In this document: piece by piece, positions 23,181 to 31,098 of the stretch
Layout of the letters: each line of letters starts with the position of its first letter
Position numbering within the stretch: position 1 is the first letter of the stretch
DNA from: Ornithinimicrobium ciconiae
GTDB lineage: Bacteria; Actinomycetota; Actinomycetes; Actinomycetales; Dermatophilaceae
DNA length: 64,000 nt
Assembly: GCF_007197575.1 (NCBI RefSeq)
Contig: NZ_CP041616.1
Location: 2,108,001-2,172,000 of the forward strand
Reading direction: 5' to 3'
Program-made: the position numbers and the translations under genes
Notes under the pieces: model-generated
Seen by the model: the letters and a program-made list of their open reading frames with translations, nothing else
What the model was told of the DNA's origin: nothing
Databases searched by the model: none

Positions 23181-24280
23181 GGCAGTGGAATAGCGTCGTA
23201 GCAACACCCCTGGTTGGCGGGGGCGGGCCAGGAGGATGGCGTGGGGCAGCGACGGATGCTGACGGTGACTGATCGGGTGGAGATCTCTACGGGGTTGAAG
23301 GCGGGGTGGTCGATCCGGGCGATCGCGGCCCACATCGACCGGGCTCCGTCGGTGGTCTCTCGGGAGATCAGGCGGAACGCGACCAAGACACTGGGGTACC
23401 GGCTGGTGCACGCGGACGTGAAAGCCGAGCGTGCCCGGGCTCGCCCGCAGGTCGGGAAAGTCGCCTCTGACCCGGTCCTGAGGGCACGGGTGCTGGCTGA
23501 CTTGGTCAAGGGCCGTTCGCCGCGGGCGATCGCCGGACGGCTGGCTGCCGAGGCCGACGACCCGGGCCTGGCTGTGGTGGCCGGGTCTCCGCCGGGGCAG
23601 GGTAGGAGGGTGAGTCATCCTGCTGTGTACTCCTACGTGTACGCCCTGCCACGGGCCGAGCTGATCGCCCACGGCATCCGCCTGGACTCCGGGCGGGTTC
23701 GCCGCAAACCCCGCAAAGCCCCTGGTAAACGCCCTGGACCCATCATCGGGATGGTCTCTATCGATGACCGTCCCGCCGAGGTCGCCGACCGTAAGGTCCC
23801 CGGACACTGGGAGGGCGATCTCATCATCGGCAAGGCCGGCGCCACCGCCGCCGCCACCTTGGTGGAGCGCACCACGAGGTTCACCGCGATCCTGGCGTTG
23901 CCGTTGGGCAAGACCGCTGACGGGGTCGCCGACGCGCTCATCGAGCACACCACGGTGCTGCCGGCGATGTTCGCCAAGACGCTGACCTGGGACCAGGGAA
24001 CCGAGCTTGCCCGGCACGCCCACATCACCGTGGCCACGGACATGGCGATCTACTTCGCCCACCCGCACTCGCCCTGGGAACGGGGAACCAACGAGAACAC
24101 GAACCGGATGATCCGCCGGTACCTGCCCAAGTCCACCCCGATCACCGACCACCAGCCCTACCTGACCGCGATCGCCGAAGAGCTCAACGAGATCCCCCGC
24201 AAGTGCCTGAACTGGCGCACCCCACGCGAGGCCTACGACGCTCTCCTGACCAGTGCTGTTGCTTCCACCCCTTGACACCG
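23181..24280 (+). mobile_element. IS30-family insertion sequence
   Basis: This 1100-bp element is flanked by CCAGG on both sides (23176-23180 and 24281-24285), a target duplication within istB. Its ends are related inverted sequences, with AGCAACA near each terminus. It carries one intact transposase gene and is probably a recent insertion relative to the decayed IS21 around it. Confidence 0.88.
23256..24275 (+). CDS. IS30-family transposase
   Basis: This 339-aa protein starts with the IS30 helix-turn-helix (STGLKAGWSIRAIAAHIDRA followed by PSVVSREIRRN) and has a DDE core with GHWEGDLIIG, LTWDQGTELARH and SPWERGTNENTNRMIRRY, giving the two Asp and the Glu. The C-terminus has the usual NEIPRKCLNWRTPREAY. 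It opens with ATG 23256; a longer frame to 23214 adds no homologous residues. No mutation is seen, so it may be functional. Confidence 0.93.
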   Translation: MLTVTDRVEISTGLKAGWSIRAIAAHIDRAPSVVSREIRRNATKTLGYRLVHADVKAERARARPQVGKVASDPVLRARVLADLVKGRSPRAIAGRLAAEADDPGLAVVAGSPPGQGRRVSHPAVYSYVYALPRAELIAHGIRLDSGRVRRKPRKAPGKRPGPIIGMVSIDDRPAEVADRKVPGHWEGDLIIGKAGATAAATLVERTTRFTAILALPLGKTADGVADALIEHTTVLPAMFAKTLTWDQGTELARHAHITVATDMAIYFAHPHSPWERGTNENTNRMIRRYLPKSTPITDHQPYLTAIAEELNEIPRKCLNWRTPREAYDALLTSAVASTP

Positions 24281-24732
24281 CCAGGACACCCGCATGCCTT
24301 CGTCGATGACCTTGTGTGCCAGGGCCTCGACGAAGTGTGTCTTGCCGGTGCCCGAGGGGCCGCTGATGGCGAGGTTCTCGGCTCGTCCGACCCATTCCAG
24401 GGTGGTCAGCGCGGACTGGGTCGGGGCCGGGATGGAGGAATCAGCCTCGCGCCAGGAGGCCAGGGTCTTGCCGGCCGGGAGGCCGGCGGCTTTGCGGCGC
24501 ATGGCCTTGGTGGCCTTATCCCGGCCGCGGACCTCCTCATCCAGCAGGACCCGGAGCACCTCGGCGGGGTCCCACCGTTGGGCCTTGGCGGTGGCCAGCA
24601 CCTCGGGGGCGGCGGTGCGTAGGTAGGGCAGCCGCATCCGCCGCAGGAGCTGTTCCAAGTCGCCCGGTAGCGGTGGCGCCGCCCCGGGGCCGCTGGTCTT
24701 TGTCGCGGTCGTCTTCGCCGTTGTCGCGGTGC

Positions 24733-26297
24733 TCATCGGGTGCTCCCGGTGGTGAACCCGGACCACCCGTTGGTGCCCGGTTGGGTGGTGGCTTCCTCGT
24801 CGGCGATGACCAGGTCGGCGCTGGCTCCGCCGGTGGCCAGGTGGTCGGCGATGCTGGCCAGGTCACCTTCGGCGAACCGGCCAGCCGCCGCGGCCACGCC
24901 GAGGGCGACGTCGGTCAGCTCGGTGCCGATCAGGGCCGCGAGCTGGACCGCATCAGCCATCTTGGCCCGGATCCGCACGGTCCCGGCCGCGGAGGCCTCG
25001 ACCAGCCACGCGCGGGCACCATCGCCCAGGGCCAGGAACGTGGCCTCGGCGTCGGTGCGTGCCCGGGGCTTGGGTGCCCGGGGTGTGCCGTCCGGCTCCT
25101 GGGGATGGTCCGGGTAGTGAGCAGGCTCGATCCTAGGGTTGCCCGGGGTGGAGGTGGTGTGCCGGGCGACCTCGACCAGCCCGGCCCGCCCGTGCGCCCA
25201 GGCCGGGGCGACCGGTAACGCGGCCAGGTCAGCGACGATGACGAGCTCGGTCCCGGCGACGCGGACCCACACCTGGGTACCGACCAGCCGGGCGGAGTCG
25301 AGTAGCGCACCGAGTTGTACCGGATGGTTTGGTCGGTGCCGACGGTGCGTGCCAGGCCCAGGGCCATCGTGTGCGGCGCCGACGGCAGGGTGTGCAACCT
25401 GGACCGCTCCACCGCCAGCGCCTGCTCGGGGATGCGGGCGGACTCGCGGTGCTTGCGCCCGTTGACCTTGGCCATGAACTCGCCACAGGCCGCTTCCAGC
25501 TCGCTGAAGGAGGCGTACTGCTCGCCCAGGTTGGCCTCGGTCGGGACCAGGTCGGCCTTGGCGATCTTGACGGTGGCCTCGGTCCCGCCCTTGGACTCCG
25601 GGTCGAACGGGACACAGGTGTGGACGGTCGTGCCGTAGTGCCGGGCGACTTTCACCAGCTCAGGGTGGCACACCGGGACACCCGCGACGTGATCGATCGT
25701 GACGGTCTTGGCGTTGTCGGTCAGCACATACGCCGGGACCCCGCCGATCGTGCGCAACGTGGCATCCAGGCACGCCACCAGCGACGGCAACGTCTGGTCC
25801 CAGGTCGGGATCACCACCCGGAACCGTGACCAGGCCACCCACGCACAGAACAGCAGCGTGGCCCGCAGCTTCCCGTCCGGGCCAGCCACCCTGGGCCCCT
25901 GACCCCAGTCGAACTGCAACCACAACCCGGGCTCGCTGATCCACGGCCGGTAGGTCCGCCGGTTCCCCGCCCGCCAAGCCGCCTTGGCCTCCGCGACCGC
26001 GCGGCGGGTAGTCCGCTCGGTCCCGGTAAAGCCCAGCCCGAGCAGTCGGGCGTGGATCACGTCCGCGCGGGCCTTACCGCTGGAGCGCTCCACCCATTCC
26101 TCGATCTTGGGCAGGTGCTCATCAATGATCCGCGGCCGCCGGCCAGGACCGGTCACCGGTGCCCCGCTGTCGCGGGCGGCGACGTACCGTCGCACGGTCT
26201 TGGGATCCACCCCGGCCAACTCCCCAGCCGAGTGCGCACACTCAGTGGAATCGAATGCTTCCAAAATCTCCATGATCTCCCTGTCAGACTTCTTCAT
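24733..26297 (-). pseudogene. istA: istA (IS21 transposase), frameshifted
   Basis: The first 320 or so codons from ATG 26297 encode a normal IstA: MKKSDREIMEILEAFDSTE, a helix-turn-helix, WLQFDWGQGP, VLTDNAKTV and KGGTEATVKIAKADLVPT, matching the DDE core. Near 25290, after VRYSTP, the reading continues only in another frame (LVGTQVWVRVAG ... to the stop at 24733), as if one base were lost. The downstream part then ends with a 4-base overlap with the istB start. A sequencing error is an alternative explanation. Confidence 0.8.
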
Positions 26298-26589
26298 GCG
26301 TCCCTCCGGTGGGGCTGCTCGTTAGGTGGTCGAAGACCTCGAGCACATCCCCGGAGGGGCGCTTTCGTCGGGACCGACACGGCCCGGTCCCATAGCCACG
26401 GGCAGGGAGATCAACTGTCCGTCAGCAGGGAAGTACGTGTCCGCCTACAGGGAGACTGGCATGTCCGCTAGCAGTCACGAACTGCTGATCGGATGGCGGG
26501 CCGCCGAGCCCTTCCATTAGGGAGTCGCGTGACCCCGGCGCGGCCTTGGGCCGACGCACAGCAACGAAGAACGACGAAAGGAGAGCACC

Positions 26590-27129
26590 ATGAACGTGTT
26601 CTGTGGCATCGACTGGGCCGAGGACCGGACCCAGGCGCACGTGGAGGACCGGATCAAGGAGTTGAAGGCCTGCGGGGACAACCGGCTCCCTTCGACGTCC
26701 TACGCCCGTAACAACGCCTGGCTGGCGCTGGCCGCCCACGCCGTCACCGTCCTGTCCTGGCTGCGCCTGCTGGCTCTCAACGACGACCTGGCGATCGCTG
26801 AGCCCAAGACGCTGCGGTTCCGGCTGCTGGCCGCGCCCGCCCGGTACGTGCGCCACGCCCGCAGACGGGTACTGAAGATCCCCACCGGATGGGCCTGGGC
26901 CCCCACCTCGCCGACGCCTTCGAACGGCTCCGAGCGCTGCACCCGGCCTGACCCGGTGTGCCCCGTCCACCCACAACCTCAGCACACCGGAGCAGTGGAA
27001 CCCGGCGCCTACCCGAGCGGATCGGGCCTCCGGCCTGCCCACGGCGACCCGACCGCCGTCCCGGACGCCTTCGCGCCCTCCACGACGCGCCTCAGCGCCT
27101 CGCGACACCCACGTGAATCATCGAGGTAG
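26590..27129 (+). pseudogene. Chimeric IS110 / IS1380 transposase fragment
   Basis: The first 17 or so codons (MNVFCGIDWAEDRTQAHVE) are the start of an IS110-type transposase, preceded by its non-coding end and an AAGGAGAG ribosome-binding site. From about 26645 the frame continues as the C-terminal part of an IS1380 transposase: RIKELKACGDNRLPS, NNAWLALAAHAVTVLSWL, AEPKTLRFRLLAAPARYVRHARR. A frameshift near 26890 then loses the true ending (GPHLADAFERLRALHPA then TGA, readable in another frame). The remainder to 27129 is meaningless. The fusion looks like a deletion joining two insertion sequences. Confidence 0.85.
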
Positions 27130-27394
27130 AAGCCAAGGCTGGAAAGTGCGGCGAGGACGAACGCGTAGAAGATCTCCTTCGGGTGCTCCCGCAGGGCGGT
27201 GGCGAGGGGGAACCGGACGACCTCCTTCTTGGCGTGGGCCGCCCTAGAGACCGGGGTTTCATCGACCCTGAGCTGGATGTACAGGCCGACCAGGGCGAAC
27301 AGTCCGCCGAGCAGGAAGGGGATCCGCCACCCCCAGGCCGAGAACGTGTCCGCGCCGAGCGTGTTGGTCAGAAACAGGGCCGCGACGCCCGCTT
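27127..27394 (-). pseudogene. MFS (MHS-type) transporter fragment
   Basis: The minus strand reads without stops as the middle of a metabolite:H+ symporter: GADTFSAWGWRIPFLLGGLF, then ALVGLYIQLRVDETP, then a cytoplasmic loop with AKKEVVRFPLATALREHPKEIF and the next helix YAFVLAALSSLGFY. Both ends are broken; no start or stop is present. It abuts the IS1380 fragment. Confidence 0.8.
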
Positions 27395-27632
27395 GTCAGA
27401 TTCGCGGGCCGCACGGGGCCGTCGACCAAGGACCTGTCATCGTCGCTACAGCGATGTCACGACAGTCGGCGTGACGAGCACCCGAGTCGCTGGTAGCCCA
27501 TTCCGCCCATTCTCTGGATCGACGCTGGGCACCGCCGCGGCGTGGACCTGCTGCAATCTGGGCGGATCGACGCTGCCCCAAAGTGGGCGAAGTGAAGCAC
27601 TCTCTCGCGTGTGACTCGCACGTCGAGCCCGG
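27395..27632. other. Non-coding stretch with a repeat shared with 13.8 kb
   Basis: CAGCGATGTCACGAC (about 27450-27464) followed by TCGGCGTGA and TAGCCCATTC parallels 13804-13877. No gene is visible. Probably the end of a lost insertion sequence. Confidence 0.35.
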
Positions 27633-28403
27633 TCACAGAGTCGACCGACGGAACGCTGCGAGGTCGGTGACGGCCTTGGCTGCACGGCGACGGACAGTCC
27701 GTGCCGACGCGTCATAGTCCTCGGCGACCAGCTCAGCCACCGAAGGGGTCATCAGGCCACCCCGGCCCCGTCGTCCGGGTACGTTGAGCCGGGCCGCCTC
27801 GTGGGCGACGTCCATGAGCAGGGCGCGGTCTTCGCGTGTCAGCGCGCCCATCGCGGCGGCGTCCTCAAGAAACTCAACCAGCTCGCGCTCAGGGTCTGGC
27901 CCGCCATCCAGGCCTGGCATCTCGGGGACCGTCCCCATCGGGACCGCCGATGCCCAGACGCGGTCGCGACGCACCGCTGCGTCACCGACCCCGAGGTCGG
28001 CCATCACGTCGCGCCGGGTCCGGGCTAGAAGCGTGGCTGCGACGCGCCGCGGCGGGTCGCCATGGTAGGTCCGAACCGTCAGCCACAGCTGTCCGGCGAC
28101 GAGAGCGTCGATGTCGAGGGAGAGGTCGGCGAGCTGCCGAGCCAGGTTCACCGCGCCCGGGACCAGGAGCCAGGTGATCACGGAGACCGCCTCCACATGG
28201 TGTGCGGCCGTCCGCGCGAGAGCCGCCAGCACCTCATCCCGTGCTTCCGGTGAGGCCTGATTCAGCCAGGGCGGCAGGTCGAGCAGATCCGCGACGACCG
28301 AGAGGGCTGGTTCGATCTTGCCCCAGTCCTCCCAGTGATCCCGAGCCCACCGCAGCGGGGGTCGTTCGTGCGTGTCCACCCCAAGACAGGTCGCTACGCT
28401 CAT
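27633..28403 (-). CDS. Helix-turn-helix regulator of the element (putative)
   Basis: This 256-aa protein has a long helical body and a sigma-like C-terminal helix-turn-helix (MTPSVAELVAEDYDASARTV followed by RRRAAKAVTDLAAFRR). A segment ALTREDRALLMDVAHEAARL also fits a DNA-binding or sigma-4-like module. GGAG is 6-7 bases before ATG 28403, which fixes the start; the open frame above it has no similarity. It lies beside the iteron-like repeats at 28.5-28.7 kb and diverges from the XRE gene, so it may control the integration/maintenance module. Specific function unknown. Confidence 0.6.
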   Translation of the reverse strand: MSVATCLGVDTHERPPLRWARDHWEDWGKIEPALSVVADLLDLPPWLNQASPEARDEVLAALARTAAHHVEAVSVITWLLVPGAVNLARQLADLSLDIDALVAGQLWLTVRTYHGDPPRRVAATLLARTRRDVMADLGVGDAAVRRDRVWASAVPMGTVPEMPGLDGGPDPERELVEFLEDAAAMGALTREDRALLMDVAHEAARLNVPGRRGRGGLMTPSVAELVAEDYDASARTVRRRAAKAVTDLAAFRRSTL

Positions 28404-28544
28404 CGTCGTCTCCTTCCACACCGGGTCGATGTGGACCAGACGATGACGTGAGGACGCTCCCGGATTCGTCCCCCCCAAGCGCCCCCAACGGCGTCCCCCG
28501 CAACCCGCCTGGCCCGCGTCCGTCACTCCAGTGGCCGACGTTTC

Positions 28545-28691
28545 CGCAGGTCACAGCCCGCCCCCAGCGCTCCCCGGAGCGTCCCCCCGGATGTGGGCGA
28601 ACCTTCCCACCCAACCGCCCACGTCACGTATCGCCGCAGGTCAGAGCGACGCCCCCAAGAAAGTCGGCCACGTCCCCAAGAAAGTTGGTGA
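28545..28691 (+). repeat. Iteron-like repeats in the regulatory region
   Basis: CGCAGGTCACAG (28545-28556) and CGCAGGTCAGAG (28635-28646) are 90 bp apart and match a 13-mer found at both element ends (448-460, and inverted at 31003-31015). Next to the second are two 21-bp tandem units, CCCCAAGAAAGTCGG at 28653-28667 and CCCCAAGAAAGTTGG at 28674-28688. Such spacing on one helical face suggests binding sites for an element-encoded protein. Confidence 0.55.
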
Positions 28692-28828
28692 CGGAGAGGT
28701 GGTGCGGGCCACGTCGAGGCCCACGACGGCTGCTCAGTCCAGAGGCCAGCGGCAAGAGGGCACTCCTCGACCAGGCCCGTACGTAGCCTTTATGTTACGT
28801 TGGCTGGGTGATCAGGAAGGTGAAGGGT

Positions 28829-29242
28829 ATGAGCAAGCACACCGCGTTCTGGGAGGACCTGAGCCGCGACCTCCAGGACCCGGAGTTCCTCCGCGATTAC
28901 GTCGTCGAGTCCATGCGCATCTCGACCATCGACTCGGTCGTCAACGCCATCGACGACGCGCGCGAGGCTGCGGGGCTGTCCAAGGCCGAGTTGGCACGGG
29001 CCATCCAGAAGGAACCAGCGACCATCCGTCGCCTTCTTTCCTCCGAGAGCGCCAACCCGACCCTGGGCACGCTGGCCGAGGTGGCGGCAGTCCTCGGGTT
29101 GCGCATCACCGTCGAGCCCATTCCCGAGGCCGAGCGCGGCCAGATCACTCAGCCCTTGCTCGAGGGTCGGGCAGCTGACCCTATGAAGCTTGCCGAGCAC
29201 CTGGAAGAGTTGCGTCGGCCCAGGACGAGGCTGCCGGCCTGA
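28829..29242 (+). CDS. XRE-family helix-turn-helix protein (antitoxin-like)
   Basis: This 137-aa protein has an XRE helix-turn-helix at residues about 45-100 (AIDDAREAAGLSKAELARAI ... ATIRRLLSSESANPTLGTLAEVAAVLGLRI), like HigA/HipB-type antitoxins. AGGTGAAGG precedes ATG 28829, and TATGTT at 28791-28796 is a -10 candidate. It converges, 7 bases apart, with a Gp49/HigB-like gene that is frameshifted. True HigBA pairs are normally co-directional, so a pairing is not assured. It may instead regulate the element. Confidence 0.8.
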   Translation: MSKHTAFWEDLSRDLQDPEFLRDYVVESMRISTIDSVVNAIDDAREAAGLSKAELARAIQKEPATIRRLLSSESANPTLGTLAEVAAVLGLRITVEPIPEAERGQITQPLLEGRAADPMKLAEHLEELRRPRTRLPA

Positions 29243-29249
29243 CGGCCCG

Positions 29250-29746
29250 TCAGATCACGGACCGCGGGTTTCGCTTGCGGTACTCCACACCCAGCCTGCG
29301 GACCGCGGTGTAGTCGGCATCCGACAACGTCGTCCGGAACGGCTTGTCTCGCCCGTCGACGACAACCAGGAGCGGTTTGTCCTCGCCCTTGGACTCGTAG
29401 TCGAGGAGGCAGAAGAGCCAGTAGTGGTGACGTCCCGGCCCGTCCATCCGCAGCTCGAACCATCCGCTATGTCGCCCTTCGTCGCCTCCCAGTAACCGCC
29501 GCCGGCGAACCGCTTCGGTGGCGCGGTCGCGACGGCCACCGGGCCGGCCCGCATCTTGGCGCGCACTCCGGCCGGGTAGGAGTCCAGCGCATCGCGGCCC
29601 GGAGCACGCCGGTCCGGGCCATCGTCCTTGTGTCGCTTGAAGAAGACGATCGCATGCGGATCGTCCGACGACGGAGCGGTGCGCACCGCAGGTGCCTTCG
29701 ACATCGGCGTGGACGCCTTGCGACGACCACGACGATCAGGGCTCAT
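29250..29746 (-). pseudogene. Gp49/HigB-like toxin gene, frameshifted
   Basis: From ATG 29746 the protein runs to FKRHKDDGPDRRAPGRDALD, then KRFAGGGYWEATKGDIA. At about 29464-29468 the frame must change (one base apparently lost) to continue as GWFELRMDGPGRHHYWLFCL, then KPLLVVVDGRDKPFRT and a tail ending EYRKRNPRSVI. Together this is a phage-derived Gp49-like/HigB-type protein: the family motif of a Gly-rich loop, W-E, then a strand with R-x-x-G and the RxH strand is present. The ATG overlaps the end of int by 11 bases. Loss of the toxin frame may have freed the XRE gene. A sequencing error is possible. Confidence 0.75.
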
Positions 29747-30905
29747 CCGAAAGCGTCCTGCCGTGCAGCTCTGACAGCCGCCGCGCGATCTCGGCGTCGC
29801 GGTCGGCGGCGGCGTGCTGGTAGCGCATCGCCGCACCGGGGGTGGAGTGGCCGAGCCGGCCCATGAGCTCGGCAAGGGTTGCGCCGGTCTGGGCGGCGAG
29901 GACGGCCCCGGTATGGCGCAGGTCGTGCCAGCGCAGGTCCGGGCGGCCGGCGGCTCTCCTGGCTGGGTAGTAGACCTTGTAGAGCGTCGATGGTGCCATG
30001 TGCCGGTTGCTGTCGGCCGCGGCGGGGAAGAGCAGCGCGTCCTTGCCGGGCGCGGTGTGCGCAGACAGATGTTCTTTGACCGTAGCGAGCAGATGTGGCG
30101 GGATCGCGACGTCACGCACGCCCGCATCGCTCTTGGGTGGGCCGACGATGAACTGGCCGCCGACCCGCACGACGCCACGACGGACCTTGACCCGCCCGGT
30201 GCGGAGGTCCACGTCAGCACGGCGTAGTTCGGCCAGCTCGCCGAATCGCAGCGCACACCAGGCGGCGAGCAGCGCCATGAGCTGGTAGCGGTCGGGCAGC
30301 TCCGTGACGATCGTCTCCAGCTCCGTCAGGGTCGCCGGCTCCACGTGGTGGGCTCGCTTGGCGTTTCCGGCGCCGCGGATGTGAGCCGGGTTGTACGGGA
30401 TGAGGGGAGTGGGTCGCACGGACGCGGCTCCGGCGAGGATCGTGCGCAGCAGGCTGTATGCCTGTGCCCTGACGGTGTCCCGGCCCGGAGCCACCTGGTC
30501 GTACCAGGCGTTGACGTCCTCGTGTGTGATCCGGTCGATGCGCTCCTCGCCGAACGTCGGGTAGATGAACCGGTCCAGCAGCATCCGGTACTGCTGACCG
30601 GTCGTCGGGCGCAGCTCGCGCCCACGCGTCCGGCGGGTCTCCAGCCACAGCTCGGCGTATGCGCGGAACGTCGGGGACTCCCGTCGCCGTGCCCCTTGAG
30701 CAGCGGTCTGAGGGGCCCATACCTCCATCCCGATCTCGGCTCGGCGCGCGGACAGCCAGGCGATGGCGTCGTCCTTGGCGTCGAAGGTCATCGGCGCCCG
30801 GTAGAGACGACCGTCAGGGCCGGTGTAGGCAGCCCGGTAGCGCCCGGATTTGAGCCGCTCCACGCGCCCGAACCCACGTCTGGACCGATGGTCGGTGCGA
30901 GTCAA
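29736..30905 (-). CDS. int: Tyrosine integrase of the element
   Basis: This 389-aa recombinase shows an N-terminal arm-binding domain (GFGRVERLKSGRYRAAYTGP), a core-binding SAM-like domain (AELWLETRRTRGRELRPTT ... THEDVNAWYDQV) and a catalytic domain with R220 (CALRFGELAEL), HDLRHTG at 327-333, GHSTPG with H353, and the nucleophile Y362 (MRYQHA). The start is TTG 30905, with GGGAGG 7 bases upstream; the frame stays open beyond attR but has no homology there. It catalyses recombination between attP and the 3' end of tRNA-Val. Its N-terminus faces attR and its gene is followed by the broken toxin gene. Confidence 0.95.
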   Translation of the reverse strand: MTRTDHRSRRGFGRVERLKSGRYRAAYTGPDGRLYRAPMTFDAKDDAIAWLSARRAEIGMEVWAPQTAAQGARRRESPTFRAYAELWLETRRTRGRELRPTTGQQYRMLLDRFIYPTFGEERIDRITHEDVNAWYDQVAPGRDTVRAQAYSLLRTILAGAASVRPTPLIPYNPAHIRGAGNAKRAHHVEPATLTELETIVTELPDRYQLMALLAAWCALRFGELAELRRADVDLRTGRVKVRRGVVRVGGQFIVGPPKSDAGVRDVAIPPHLLATVKEHLSAHTAPGKDALLFPAAADSNRHMAPSTLYKVYYPARRAAGRPDLRWHDLRHTGAVLAAQTGATLAELMGRLGHSTPGAAMRYQHAAADRDAEIARRLSELHGRTLSDEP

Positions 30906-30916
30906 CTTGTGTCCTC

Positions 30917-31015
30917 CCAGTATCGCCTTTCGAGGAATAAACGAGGAACAACGGCGTCCAAACCTGTCCAGACCCGTCCATTTGTGTCCCGCGCTGATAT
31001 GCCCTCTGACCTGCG
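30917..31015 (+). promoter_or_regulatory. Right-end arm-site candidates and a partial core copy
   Basis: Three elements are seen: CCCAGTATCGCC at 30917-30928, which copies the middle of the att core; a 24-base stretch at 30931-30954, 22 of 24 identical to 487-510; and CCTCTGACCTGCG at 31003-31015, the inverse of 448-460. The int promoter should also be here. Binding of Int or Xis is inferred. Confidence 0.55.
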
Positions 31016-31072
31016 AGTTTATCACCAAAGTGGACGGCGGGAAGGGGTTTGTGGTAGCCCCCTCTTTCAAAA

Positions 31073-31094
31073 GTTCAAACCCAGTATCGCCCAC
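31073..31094 (+). repeat. attR core (22-bp direct repeat)
   Basis: Identical to 418-439, the 3' end of tRNA-Val. To its right the sequence changes from the element to the original flank, TTCC and then the tRNA operon terminator. Confidence 0.93.
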
Positions 31095-31098
31095 TTCC

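Larger units (their letters stand above)
22816..24736 (-). pseudogene. istB: istB (IS21 helper ATPase), disrupted by IS30
   Basis: The N-terminal part (24736 down to 24281) has the IstB start with MRLPYLRTAAPEVLATAKAQ and Walker A SGPSGTGKTHF. The C-terminal part (23180 down to 22816) continues with FTLESLTAAIGRA, the Walker B-like ELIVVDDIGM, and AVTSNLHPSGYDTIMP. Joining VSW at the first break to FTLESL at the second restores a normal IstB. The break carries a complete IS30 with a 5-bp duplication. Confidence 0.92.
22716..26477 (-). mobile_element. IS21-family element, split by an IS30
   Basis: Perfect 15-bp inverted copies, CCCTGTAGGCGGACA at 22737-22751 and its complement at 26438-26452, sit near both ends, with additional internal GCGGACAGTTxATCTCCC repeats, the multiple terminal repeats typical of IS21. 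Inside are istA (frameshifted) and istB (interrupted by an IS30) on the minus strand in the usual order. The outermost bases are approximate. With both genes broken the element is inactive. Confidence 0.85.
418..31094. mobile_element. Integrative mobilizable element in tRNA-Val, about 30.7 kb
   Basis: The boundaries are a perfect 22-bp direct repeat (418-439 and 31073-31094). The left copy completes tRNA-Val; the right copy is followed directly by an orphan 15-bp-stem terminator that fits the original end of the tRNA operon. Element functions present are an excisionase (540-749), a tyrosine integrase (29736-30905), and a MobF relaxase (14381-18205). No VirB4, TraB/FtsK-type translocase or replication initiator was recognised, so self-transfer is not supported. 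The interior carries cargo genes and many decayed insertion sequences, which suggests a long-resident element. Confidence 0.9.

Noticed and set aside
28531..29178. Plus-strand frame of 215 codons
   Set aside because: It overlaps the XRE gene in another frame and covers the repeat array; composition is that of a GC shadow.
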